Assembly: GCA_964484125.1 (NCBI GenBank)
Contig: CAZAEK010000007.1
Coordinates: 1 to 64,000 of the forward strand
Source: DSSM01 sp964484125
GTDB taxonomy: Bacteria > Bacteroidota > Ignavibacteria > Tepidaquicellales > Tepidaquicellaceae
DNA: 64,000 bases
Direction of reading: 5' to 3'
The notes beneath the pieces were generated by a model. That model ran no database searches and had not been told where the DNA came from. It saw only the letters and a list, made by a program, of their open reading frames with translations. The translations under genes were made by a program, and so were the position numbers. Below are positions 35,688 to 44,512 of this stretch, piece by piece. Position 1 is the first letter of the stretch. Each line of letters opens with the position of its first letter.

Positions 35688-36710
35688 TTATTTTAGTATT
35701 GATTTTACTATTCCGGGACCTTCGTATATGAAGCCGGTATAAACCTGAACAAGTGAGGCGCCTAAATTCAGTTTTTCATTATAATCTGTTTTGTTAAATA
35801 CTCCGCCTGAAGCAATTAGAAAAAGTTTATTATCGTTATCCTTATTCAGTTTATTCAAAAAACCCAGAACATAATCAGACCTTTTTTTCAAAGGAAGTCC
35901 GCTTATTCCACCTTTTTCATTTTTATCACAGTCAACTCCGCTTTTATCAATCGTTGTGTTTGTTGCAATAATTCCGGTAAAATTATTCTTCAGTGCGGCA
36001 AAATAAATTAATTCAATTTCTTTTTCACTCAAATCAGGTGCAATCTTCAGGAAAATATTTTTTTGTGGCTGATTTCTTTTTAAAGATTCTGAAAGATTTT
36101 TCCCTGAAATAGAACTAAGCAGTTCTTCAAGATATTGCTCTGTCTGAAGTTCTCTTAGTCCTTCTGTATTAGGTGAAGAAATATTTACAGTAAAATAATC
36201 TGCTTCGTCATAAAGTATTTCAATGCATTTTAAATAATCATCTTTCGCATTCTCAAGCGGAGTTATTTTATTTTTACCGATATTTATTCCTAATACAAAA
36301 TCCCCGCTCAGTGATTTCTTAACTTTTGAAATATTTTTTTTCATTTCCAAAGCACCATTGTTGTTAAAACCCATTCTGTTCAGAAGGGCTTTGTTTTTTA
36401 CAAGTCTGAATAAACGTGGTTTCTCATTTCCCGGTTGAGGTAGCGGCGTTACAGTTCCTACTTCGATATGAGAAAATCCAAGTATATCCCAGAATCTTAT
36501 CGCTTCAGCATCCTTATCGAGTCCGGCAGCAAGTCCGAGCGGATTACGGAAATTCAGATTATTAATCTTAACTTCTTTTTTTATTTTCGGATTATAAATT
36601 AACTTAGCAAGCGGATAAATAAATTTTAATTTTGCAGTTGAATAAATAACAAAATCATGAACTTTTTCGGGATTGAATAAGAAAAATATTTTCCTTGCTA
36701 TTTTATACAT
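35688..36710 (-). CDS. pyrD: Dihydroorotate dehydrogenase (quinone), class 2
   Basis: PyrD oxidises dihydroorotate to orotate with quinone as acceptor at the inner membrane. The 340-residue protein has the class 2 N-terminal membrane-association helix (MYKIARKIFFLFNPEKVHDF), the FMN-site segment NPLGLAAGLDKDAEAI, and NISSPNTEGLRELQ, where serine rather than cysteine is the catalytic base of class 2 enzymes. The length is normal. The tRNA-Pro gene is 11 bp upstream on the same strand, so both may share a transcript. Confidence 0.95.
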   Translation of the reverse strand: MYKIARKIFFLFNPEKVHDFVIYSTAKLKFIYPLAKLIYNPKIKKEVKINNLNFRNPLGLAAGLDKDAEAIRFWDILGFSHIEVGTVTPLPQPGNEKPRLFRLVKNKALLNRMGFNNNGALEMKKNISKVKKSLSGDFVLGINIGKNKITPLENAKDDYLKCIEILYDEADYFTVNISSPNTEGLRELQTEQYLEELLSSISGKNLSESLKRNQPQKNIFLKIAPDLSEKEIELIYFAALKNNFTGIIATNTTIDKSGVDCDKNEKGGISGLPLKKRSDYVLGFLNKLNKDNDNKLFLIASGGVFNKTDYNEKLNLGASLVQVYTGFIYEGPGIVKSILK

Positions 36711-36721
36711 TTGAAGTGTTG

Positions 36722-36795
36722 TCGGGATGGCAGGATTCGAACCTGCGGCCTCCTGCTCCCAAAGCAGGCGCGCTAACCAGCTACGCTACACCCCG
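36722..36795 (-). tRNA. tRNA-Pro (TGG anticodon)
   Basis: A complete cloverleaf can be drawn on the minus strand. The acceptor stem CGGGGTG pairs with CATCCCG (one G-T pair), with discriminator A at 36722. The anticodon stem CCTGC/GCAGG closes the loop TTTGGGA with anticodon TGG, and the T-arm is GCAGG-TTCGAAT-CCTGC. The 3' CCA is not encoded. A 16-bp tandem repeat begins 11 bp upstream of its 5' end. Confidence 0.96.
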
Positions 36796-36805
36796 AAGGG
36801 GATTC

Positions 36806-36883
36806 AGTTTATAAAGTTAAAAGTTTATAAAGTTGAAAGTTTATAAAGTTGAAAGTTTATAAAGTTGAAAGTTTATAAAGTTA
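36806..36883. repeat. 16-bp tandem repeat next to tRNA-Pro
   Basis: The unit AGTTTATAAAGTTGAA occurs 4.9 times head to tail, starting at 36806, 36822, 36838, 36854 and 36870. The first copy has AAA instead of GAA at its end and the last is partial. Copies 2 to 4 are identical. It shares the TTTATAAAGTT core with the arrays at 11233 and 62359. Confidence 0.9.
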
Positions 36884-36982
36884 GCTTTAAACCTTTTTAT
36901 AAACTAAATGACTCCGAAGAGTCATATATTATAAAGAACTAATGCAAGTTACATAAATTTTTAATGGTCTTCAATGATAATT

Positions 36983-37633
36983 TCAGGCACTTTTTGCAAT
37001 TTTTCTTTTCATACGTTTCAGCATTATTTTCACGCCATCTTTGCATTCGTAAATATCTCTGAGCTTTGTAAGTTTTTTGTTGTAAGTTTCTGTTTTTTTA
37101 TTTATTTCATTGTTAAGAGCTGAAATAGAATCAATGAATGTTTTTAGATTTTTTAAAAGTGATTCATTTTCAAGATAGTCGTATAGCGGGTATTTTTCAA
37201 CAGAGTCAATGATTTCTTTGGAAAGTTCGAGTAAATTTTTCAATTGCTCTTCTCTGAGTTCTATACGCTCTGCAGGGCATAAAAAATCCATATTTGAATA
37301 TAACTCCTTCAGGCATTGATTAAAACGCATACATAATGAATCTTTTTCACGGTTTTTATCAGATTCATTTTTTTCTTTTCTTATCTTACAAATTAACTTC
37401 ATCTTATAAACAAGTCCGTCCGAACCAAAATATTTCATCAATCTGTCTTCTTTTTTTTGCCTGATTTCAGCCCGCATATTATTAAGCTTATTCATAGTAT
37501 AGCTCAGGACATTCAGAGCAAATTTGAATTCCTTTACTTCCCATAAATCAAGATCACACCTGCATTTATCTGCTACATCCAACAGTTTTTTCCCTTCATT
37601 GATTTTTTCCAAAATAGGGTAATTTTTTTCCAT
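36983..37633 (-). CDS. Unrecognised helical protein
   Basis: The 216-residue protein is highly charged and almost entirely helical by appearance, with long Lys/Glu-rich stretches that suggest coiled coils (about residues 50-95 and 160-216). It has no signal peptide or membrane helix. Cysteines are scattered (C24, C26 in KCRCDLDLW and several later), without a clear metal-binding spacing. I do not recognise a family. It lies between marC and tRNA-Pro with over 100 bp on each side, so it is probably transcribed on its own. Confidence 0.6.
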   Translation of the reverse strand: MEKNYPILEKINEGKKLLDVADKCRCDLDLWEVKEFKFALNVLSYTMNKLNNMRAEIRQKKEDRLMKYFGSDGLVYKMKLICKIRKEKNESDKNREKDSLCMRFNQCLKELYSNMDFLCPAERIELREEQLKNLLELSKEIIDSVEKYPLYDYLENESLLKNLKTFIDSISALNNEINKKTETYNKKLTKLRDIYECKDGVKIMLKRMKRKIAKSA

Positions 37634-37747
37634 CTATTATTTAATCAGTATATTTAATCTTAACAAAAATACAAACAGTAGTTTAATTTTTATGTAAGAT
37701 TAAAACTGAAATTTATGTAAGATTAATTCCTACAAAATATAAATATT

Positions 37748-38383
37748 TTACGGACTAAATTTATCAATGAAGTGCATTAACCCACTCATAATCATCTGAA
37801 CTGCAATTGCAAGAATAAAGAAACCCATAATTTTATTGAGAATACCAACACCGGTTTGCCCGAGCCACTTGTATATAGGAAGTGAAAGACTTAAAGCTAT
37901 AAAACAAGAAACTGCGATTAAAAAAATACCTATTATAATGCCTCCGTCATCGAGAAATGTAAAATAACCATCTGAAAGACCTATAACTGCACTCATTGAG
38001 CCGGGACCGCTAAGCAGGGGCAGAGCCATTGGAGAAAAGGAAATATCTTCTTTTGTTTCTGCTTCTTGTTTTTCTTCGGATGAAAGTTTGCTTTTTGAAG
38101 TTACCATTTCCCATGCTGTGTGAGCAACAATTAAACCTCCAGCTATTTTCAGAACAGGAAGTGAAATTCCGAAGAAACTCAGAAGTAATTCTCCTATAAA
38201 GAAAAAAACAACAAGCACTATAAAAACGTTTATTGATGTTTTACGTGCCATGCTTTTTCTATATTCATCTGTTCCGGTAGAAGTCAGCGAAGTAAAAACA
38301 GGAATCGCTCCGACTGGATTTACCAGTGGGAAAAGAGTAAGAAAAGCCATTCCGATTACGGCAATAAAATTAGTCTCGTGCAT
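37748..38383 (-). CDS. MarC family integral membrane protein
   Basis: The 211-residue protein has about six membrane helices and the family signatures TLFPLVNPVGAIPVFTSLT at the N-terminus and MALPLLSGPGSMSAVIGLS in the middle. MarC (UPF0056) proteins have no firmly established function, despite the multiple-antibiotic-resistance name. It starts 8 bp after the retropepsin-like gene stop, so the two are probably co-transcribed. Confidence 0.9.
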   Translation of the reverse strand: MHETNFIAVIGMAFLTLFPLVNPVGAIPVFTSLTSTGTDEYRKSMARKTSINVFIVLVVFFFIGELLLSFFGISLPVLKIAGGLIVAHTAWEMVTSKSKLSSEEKQEAETKEDISFSPMALPLLSGPGSMSAVIGLSDGYFTFLDDGGIIIGIFLIAVSCFIALSLSLPIYKWLGQTGVGILNKIMGFFILAIAVQMIMSGLMHFIDKFSP

Positions 38384-38391
38384 AATAAGAT

Positions 38392-39696
38392 TTAATTTTT
38401 AAGATTAATGCTCATATTTGCGAAATTAACGGTTATCTCTTTAAATTGCCATATCATATCCAATCCGAGATTTCCATAAAACAAGGAGTTTCGTTCTTTT
38501 ATGGGTTCGGAAAGCAGGTTCACGTTATTAATATCAAACTCTGTTGAATTGTGTGAAAAAGACACTTTGTCGAGTTTATAACCTTTAACCTTTTTGGAAC
38601 CACCTGCACCTCCGACTTCAATATCAGTTTCGGAATATTTATCTGTGATATTATTTTTAAATTTATCGAAATACTTTTTATATAGTATGGTTTTTTGTGC
38701 ACCCGTATCGAAAGTAAAAGCGAGTGTATCGTTATTTTGTGTTAGCATAAATACCGGAGTCAGACCTTCATAAGCAAGGTTATTTAATGCCGGTGAATCG
38801 GTGGTTTTATGGAAAATCATTTTAGATTCATCTCTTTTGATTGAAAAAGCGGAAAGAAGACGCATTTGCGGTAAGCCGATAATTCCGTTAATTTTGTAAA
38901 AGCCGTTTGCAAAAGTAAGTGATTCATCGGGCATAACAAGAAATACCGAATTATAAAAAACAACGTTTCCGATTTTCAGGCTGTCGCAAATTGCGATTTT
39001 TGATTTTACTTTAATGTCGGTGATTGTTCCAACATTGATATCTGATTCGAATAATTTCATATTGTGTTTTGAAGCAAGAGATGCCGTTATAACGGGGAGA
39101 TTTGCACCGGAATCGAAAATAAAATTCTGTGAATCGCCGTAAAAATTGACCGGAAGATTTATCAATTTTGCAACATCAAGATAATAATCCACATATTCAT
39201 CTTTTTCAATTTTTACGGAAGGAGGCTTAAGATTTGTAAGTGATTTAATAATTTTCAGATAGTTATCATTATCTTCAAGTTCATCCGTATCATATTCACT
39301 TTTCGCAACGGGAAATAGTTTTTCGTTATATAGATTTATGGAATTAAAGTCGAAGAAATAATAGGAGGAATTCAAAGCAAAATCATAGGTATATTTATAT
39401 ACTTTTGCTTTGATAGAGTTTGGAAAATCGGCTTTCAGAATTTCCGTAACAAAGGAGTTCACCTCGTCCATACTTTCCGGAAAAGCGAAATTAGCTTTAA
39501 TCAGCGCCGAAATAAACAGGGATTCTTCTTTGGTAAAATTATTTTGAGCAGGCAAGGAATTTATAATATTACGCAGTTTGAAAAACTCTTTGTTTTGTGC
39601 AAGGGAATCGAGAGTAAGCACAAAAGAATTTTGAGCGGCAAGCGGCATTTGCAAAAAGGTGATTATCATTACTACAGATAATAATATTTTTTTCAT
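38392..39696 (-). CDS. Exported protein with two retropepsin-like aspartic protease domains
   Basis: The 434-residue protein has a signal peptide (1-21) and, after a helical N-terminal region, two retropepsin-like halves. Each carries the catalytic triplet: DSGA at 195-198 (FIFDSGANLPVIT) and DTGA at 330-333 (FTFDTGAQKTIL). Each is followed by a matching hydrophobic-glycine motif (GIIGLP near 271 and GNLGLDMIW near the end). Because both active-site loops lie in one chain, an intramolecular pepsin-like dimer is possible. Processing of envelope proteins is a guess. It heads a unit with marC. Confidence 0.82.
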   Translation of the reverse strand: MKKILLSVVMIITFLQMPLAAQNSFVLTLDSLAQNKEFFKLRNIINSLPAQNNFTKEESLFISALIKANFAFPESMDEVNSFVTEILKADFPNSIKAKVYKYTYDFALNSSYYFFDFNSINLYNEKLFPVAKSEYDTDELEDNDNYLKIIKSLTNLKPPSVKIEKDEYVDYYLDVAKLINLPVNFYGDSQNFIFDSGANLPVITASLASKHNMKLFESDINVGTITDIKVKSKIAICDSLKIGNVVFYNSVFLVMPDESLTFANGFYKINGIIGLPQMRLLSAFSIKRDESKMIFHKTTDSPALNNLAYEGLTPVFMLTQNNDTLAFTFDTGAQKTILYKKYFDKFKNNITDKYSETDIEVGGAGGSKKVKGYKLDKVSFSHNSTEFDINNVNLLSEPIKERNSLFYGNLGLDMIWQFKEITVNFANMSINLKN

Positions 39697-39840
39697 GTTT
39701 ATATGGTTTTTAATTATTTCGCAAAGATTATATTTAAGTGTTATTTAAGACTAAGTTAGTAGATAAGTGTTTAAAAATACAATGAAAATTAGAATATTGG
39801 AATATAAAATGGAAATTAAAAAAAATCTTCAAATATCAAT

Positions 39841-41298
39841 ATGAAAAATAAATTATTGCTTGTTATTACTTTTTTAACATTTTCCGGATTTCTTTTTGTT
39901 GAACCTGAAACTTTGCCGGCGCAGGAGCATAAATCAATTCATCAAATCGAACAGGAAAAGTATTCAAAGGAATCTTATAAAAATAGTACGGAAGATAAAC
40001 CTGATGTAAGCGAATCAAATAGCACGCTTAATAAAACAGTATTCGGCTGGAATCCATCATGGGTAGGAACTGCTTACACAAGCTATAATTATAATCTGCT
40101 TTCGCACGTTGCATATTTCAGTTATGAAGTTGATACGGCAACCGGAGGTTATTCTACAATATATTATTGGAACACTACAAATCTTATCCCTCTTGCTCAC
40201 TCATACGGTACTAAGGTAGTGTTGACTGTTACTAATTTTGGCAGTTCGAAGAATATTGCTTTACTTTCAAATCCGGCTAAGCGGCAAACTCTGATAAACA
40301 CTCTTATTTCATTGATACAATACCGTAATGCAGATGGAGTGAATATTGATTTTGAATCCGTACCTTATTCGCAAAGACAAAATCTTATAACTTTTATGAC
40401 TGACCTTTCAAACGCTTTTCACACGCAAATTCCCGGTTCGCATATATCAATATGCTTGCCTGCGGTTGATTGGAACAACAGCTTTAATGTACCTGCATTA
40501 AACAGCGTTTGCGACTTAATGTTGATAATGGGTTATGATTATTACTGGTCAGGTGCTTCAATTGCAGGACCATGCTCCCCATTTGAGAGTAACGGATTCT
40601 GGGGAAGTTACTACGTAAAGAATTCCATAGCTTACTATCTGAATAACGGTGCATCGCCTTCAAAACTTGCACTTGGAGTACCTTATTACGGTTACAGGTG
40701 GCCCACTCAAACAGGAGATATTAAATCAAATACAACAGGAACCGGCACAGCTTATACATATTCATCTATGAAGACGAATGCAATTACATACGGCAGATTA
40801 TTTGATACATATTCTCTTACTCCGTGGTACAGGTATCAATCTCAGGGATGGTATCAGGGATGGTATGATGACTCCGTTTCCCTTGGAATTAAGTACAGCT
40901 ATGTAAACACACAAAATCTAAAAGGAATTGGTATATGGGCATTAAGTTACGATGGGTCAAATTCCGAACTTTGGAACACAATAGAACATTATTTTACTAC
41001 TCCTTCTTCAATTACCGAAGAAGGCGGAACAGCAAATAATTTCAGACTCTGGCAAAATTTTCCAAATCCTTTTAATTCTGAAACACATATTAAATTTTCA
41101 ATAAATCAAAAGTCTTTTACCACTTTAAAGATATATGATATTAATGGAAAAGAAATCAAAACTATTCTCAATCAATTTTTATCAGAAGGTAATTATTCAA
41201 AAAGTTTAAATCTTTCAGAATATTCCTCTGGAATATATTTTTATAATCTAAAAACCAATTCAGGATCAATAACAAAAAAAATGATCTATCTCAAATAG
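39841..41298 (+). CDS. Secreted glycoside hydrolase family 18 protein with T9SS sorting domain
   Basis: The 485-residue protein has a signal peptide (about 1-27), a GH18 TIM barrel (about 65-390) and a T9SS sorting domain (from about 400, FRLWQNFPNPFNSETHIKFS, ending KKMIYLK). The GH18 signature reads D165-GVNI-D170-F-E172, with E172 as the predicted acid catalyst, followed by LMIMGYDYYWSG. Chitin or peptidoglycan-like glycans are the likely substrates. No carbohydrate-binding module is obvious. The gene stands alone and converges on the lysine dehydrogenase-like gene with a 4-bp gap. Confidence 0.9.
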   Translation: MKNKLLLVITFLTFSGFLFVEPETLPAQEHKSIHQIEQEKYSKESYKNSTEDKPDVSESNSTLNKTVFGWNPSWVGTAYTSYNYNLLSHVAYFSYEVDTATGGYSTIYYWNTTNLIPLAHSYGTKVVLTVTNFGSSKNIALLSNPAKRQTLINTLISLIQYRNADGVNIDFESVPYSQRQNLITFMTDLSNAFHTQIPGSHISICLPAVDWNNSFNVPALNSVCDLMLIMGYDYYWSGASIAGPCSPFESNGFWGSYYVKNSIAYYLNNGASPSKLALGVPYYGYRWPTQTGDIKSNTTGTGTAYTYSSMKTNAITYGRLFDTYSLTPWYRYQSQGWYQGWYDDSVSLGIKYSYVNTQNLKGIGIWALSYDGSNSELWNTIEHYFTTPSSITEEGGTANNFRLWQNFPNPFNSETHIKFSINQKSFTTLKIYDINGKEIKTILNQFLSEGNYSKSLNLSEYSSGIYFYNLKTNSGSITKKMIYLK

Positions 41299-41302
41299 AG
41301 CT

Positions 41303-42439
41303 TTAATGAAATATATTTTCTGTTTTTTCATAGTTTATATTTCTCTGCTTTAGATATTTTATCACATAATTGAAACATTCAGAATGCCTTCCAATTAACT
41401 CCGGAGGGAATATTCCTTTTTCATTAAACAAATTGTTTAAAATCATATCTGCGGTTGCAGTTGCTGTGAATCCGGTAGTTCTTGCCATAGATGATAAATT
41501 TTCTTTGTAGTCGTATTCCGAGAAAAGAGTATATGTGATTTCTTTTTTAACTCCGTTTTGAGTTCCTGTTATGCAGATTTTCATAACTGTGAATTCATCG
41601 TCTCCGGGATTTGATTTCCATGTATTGAATAAAATTTCAGATGTAAAGTCGAAGGGAGTAATTTTAATTCCGTTTATATTAATGGGGTTTTTATCAAAGA
41701 ATCCGGATGTAAATAATGCCTGAATTAGGTTTATATGTCCGGGATAGCGGAGGGTTTTTTCTCTCATATCAGGAATATGATTCATTGTATTTAGTAATGA
41801 CCTAAGTCCGTCGGAGTTAAATGCTTCAAGAGTACCAATTTTTTTATAATAAACAAGTTCAGCATCTGAACAAGCAGGTTTTGTTACAAGTTTGCCGTTT
41901 TCAATGAAGCGAGCGGGTCTCGTATATTCTTCAATAACATCACAAGGAGAAAAAGAAGATTTATATTGAAACGGCAGAGTGCGCTCTTTGGGTAAGCCGC
42001 CAACTTCATAATAAAATTTCTCAATTTTCATTGATTGATTATGGAATCCAATTATGTAATTAGGCATTCCGGGAGCGACACCGCAATCTATAACAGCAGT
42101 AACGTTATTTTCTTTTGCGAGTTCATTAAGACTTAGAGCATCTTCCGGGAAAAAGGAAATATCAACTATATTTTTTTTTGATTTTATAACATTGATGAGA
42201 GTTTGATAGCCAAGAAAACCGGGCACTGCAGAAATAACTAAATCTGCATCTCTAATATTCTCATTAAGAATTTTTTCATTTGAAATGTCAATAAGTTTTG
42301 TTTTTATATTAGGGCAACCGGAAAGACTTTCGAGTGATTCGGAATTAATATCCAAAGAAGTAATATAATATTTTTTTGAGAGATCTAATGCAATAGCTTT
42401 GCCAACAATTCCGGCGCCGAGTATAGTTATATTTTTCAT
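41303..42439 (-). CDS. Saccharopine dehydrogenase-family oxidoreductase, lysine dehydrogenase-like
   Basis: The 378-residue protein opens with a Rossmann nucleotide-binding motif (ITILGAGIVGKAIALDL), then the family's DCGVAPGMPNYIIG and YYEVGGLPKERTLPF segments. The pattern TLEAFNSDGLRSLLNT and KTLRYPGH fits the NAD-dependent L-lysine dehydrogenase branch rather than saccharopine-forming enzymes. It probably acts on lysine or a related diamine acid. No lysine-degradation genes are adjacent. The histidine kinase gene lies 132 bp upstream on the same strand. Confidence 0.78.
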   Translation of the reverse strand: MKNITILGAGIVGKAIALDLSKKYYITSLDINSESLESLSGCPNIKTKLIDISNEKILNENIRDADLVISAVPGFLGYQTLINVIKSKKNIVDISFFPEDALSLNELAKENNVTAVIDCGVAPGMPNYIIGFHNQSMKIEKFYYEVGGLPKERTLPFQYKSSFSPCDVIEEYTRPARFIENGKLVTKPACSDAELVYYKKIGTLEAFNSDGLRSLLNTMNHIPDMREKTLRYPGHINLIQALFTSGFFDKNPININGIKITPFDFTSEILFNTWKSNPGDDEFTVMKICITGTQNGVKKEITYTLFSEYDYKENLSSMARTTGFTATATADMILNNLFNEKGIFPPELIGRHSECFNYVIKYLKQRNINYEKTENIFH

Positions 42440-42571
42440 TTTTAAATTATAAATTATTTTTTGAAAATTTGTGAAAATACGGGAGGAACAACGGTGTATT
42501 ACAAACCGTTTGTTATGTTTTGGAAGGATACTGAATATTTAATAAATCCGTACATATAATGATTTAATTAA

Positions 42572-44416
42572 TTATTGTACTGCAGGAATAGTAAAAGTAA
42601 AAGTGCTTCCAACATCGGGAGTGCTTTTTGCTGAGATAGTACCGCCGGATTTTTCAACCATTTCTTTTACAAGTAATAATCCAAGTCCGCTTCCGGCTTC
42701 GTTTTTAGTCCCTTTTGATCGAATATTTTCATCAATTTTGAAAAGCTTTGAAAGCGTTTCACTGTCTATTCCGATTCCGGTATCTGAAACAGAAATTTCT
42801 ATAAACCTGTTAACATTTTTTGCAATAATAGATATTGACCCTCCTTCGTTGGAATACTTTATTGCGTTATCAATAAGATTGCGTAAAATTAAGCTCAGAA
42901 AATTTTCATCTGCTTTTACTTTAATTTCGGGATTTATATCTGTATGAATTTGTATTTTTTTGGTTGCAATACTTAATTTATAGAGGTCAATTATATTGTT
43001 TACCAACTGACTAATGTAAATGTTATTAGGAATTAACTCGTATCTGCCCTGTTGTAGTTTAGACCACTGAAGTAGATTTTCTATGAGAGAGGTAAGATTT
43101 TTAGTAGAATCGTAGATGCCTGATAAAAATTGTTTTTTTTCTTCATCAGAAAATGAATCGAAATCTTTACAGAGTATTTCTAAAAGTCCGTTTATACCAG
43201 TTAGAGGGCTTCTCAGGTCATGAGATAATATCGAAATGAATCTGTTTTTTGTGTTATTAAGATCTGTAAGAATTAAATTTTTCTTTTTGTAATATCTCTG
43301 TCTTATATAAAAAAATGTAATTCCAAATACTGCCAAAATAAAAATTCCTGAAATTGTTATAAATTTAATTATTTTTTCTTCCTCGAGTATTCTATTATTT
43401 TTATCAATTTCATACTTTTTTTCCGCAAGCATGAGTTTATTTCTAGTTTCATCATTGTAGAGATGGTAACTGACGGAATTATATTCATCAAGAAATAAAA
43501 ATGCCTTCTCGTAATTGCCTTTTTTACTATATGCTTTATTTAGAATTCCTGTAGCTTCCCGTATATAAGCGAGAATACCAATTGGTTTAGAAAGATTATA
43601 GCTTTCAGTCGCAAATTTTATTGCTTTATCAAAGTCGTTTAAGAGAAGGTAGTTATTTGCAATATTATTAAGCAGATTTGAACGGCTTACATCACCGCGG
43701 GGATAAAAACTTTCTGCTTCAGAATAATATTGAATTGCTTTTTGGTAATTGCCAAGGTATGTATGGGAAGCCCCTAAAATATTCAGGTTGTTTGCAATTA
43801 ATCCTGTATCTGTTTTTGCGCGCGCAAAATTTATAGAACTATCTGCAAGTGAAATTGCTTTAAAAATTGAATTAGTATCTTTATTACTTGTACCTATTTC
43901 ATAATACACTGCGGAAAGTCTGTTTAATGCAACCGGGAGGTTGGCTTTTTTGCCTGATATGCTGATTAATTGTAATGCATTATTTAGATGTTCGGTTGCG
44001 CTGTTGAAGTCAGCTGCAGCTCTGTAAGCTTCGCCTATATTTATTGAAGCGGCAATAACGTGATTATTAAATTCACCGTTATTGTCATGATAAAGTTTAA
44101 GTTCTTCGAAATAGTATTGAATTGCTTTAGGGTAATTACCAATATCGAGATAGCAACTTCCGATATTTGCAAGTAATAAACCTTTTTGATTAACATCTAT
44201 ATTGTCATCCATTTTTTTGAGAGCTTCAAGTCCAAAAAATATGGAAAGTCTGGGATTCTGTTCAGAATAAAAGAAACATGAATCGAAAAGAACTTTAAAA
44301 CTGGATTTTTTTACATCGAAATAAATTTTAGATTGGTCAACAAGAGAATCTTGTTCCTGCGCAAATAAAGAATAAGAAATCAGGAAGAAAAAAAATATAA
44401 ATATTTTTTTAATCAT
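42572..44416 (-). CDS. Orphan sensor histidine kinase with TPR sensor region
   Basis: The 614-residue protein has a signal peptide (1-19), an extracytoplasmic TPR array of about 6 units (residues about 80-320, for example YPKAIQYYFEELKLY and YQKAIQYYSEAESFY), one membrane helix (349-371), then HisKA (H399 in ISILSHDLRSP) and HATPase domains with the N-box NLIDNAIKYS, DTGIGI and GSGLGLLLVKEM. All kinase motifs are present. No response regulator is adjacent. The input is unknown; the layout is common in the Bacteroidota. Confidence 0.9.
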   Translation of the reverse strand: MIKKIFIFFFFLISYSLFAQEQDSLVDQSKIYFDVKKSSFKVLFDSCFFYSEQNPRLSIFFGLEALKKMDDNIDVNQKGLLLANIGSCYLDIGNYPKAIQYYFEELKLYHDNNGEFNNHVIAASINIGEAYRAAADFNSATEHLNNALQLISISGKKANLPVALNRLSAVYYEIGTSNKDTNSIFKAISLADSSINFARAKTDTGLIANNLNILGASHTYLGNYQKAIQYYSEAESFYPRGDVSRSNLLNNIANNYLLLNDFDKAIKFATESYNLSKPIGILAYIREATGILNKAYSKKGNYEKAFLFLDEYNSVSYHLYNDETRNKLMLAEKKYEIDKNNRILEEEKIIKFITISGIFILAVFGITFFYIRQRYYKKKNLILTDLNNTKNRFISILSHDLRSPLTGINGLLEILCKDFDSFSDEEKKQFLSGIYDSTKNLTSLIENLLQWSKLQQGRYELIPNNIYISQLVNNIIDLYKLSIATKKIQIHTDINPEIKVKADENFLSLILRNLIDNAIKYSNEGGSISIIAKNVNRFIEISVSDTGIGIDSETLSKLFKIDENIRSKGTKNEAGSGLGLLLVKEMVEKSGGTISAKSTPDVGSTFTFTIPAVQ

Positions 44417-44450
44417 AAATTCTAATGTTAAAGAATTTACAATTTTTACT

Positions 44451-44482
44451 TTAAATAAAAAAGGCGGACTTAAAAGTCCGCC
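44451..44482 (-). terminator. Rho-independent terminator downstream of the hydrogenase genes
   Basis: GGCGGACT (44463-44470) and AGTCCGCC (44475-44482) form an 8-bp GC-rich stem with a TAAA loop. On the minus strand it is followed by TTTTTT and further T/A residues (complement of 44451-44462). It lies just after the hydA stop at 44513. Confidence 0.88.
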
Positions 44483-44512
44483 AATTAATTTTTTTAGTAA
44501 TAATAGATATAA

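Noticed and set aside
36806..36883. Possible CRISPR array
   Set aside because: The units are contiguous with no spacers, and no cas gene is near.
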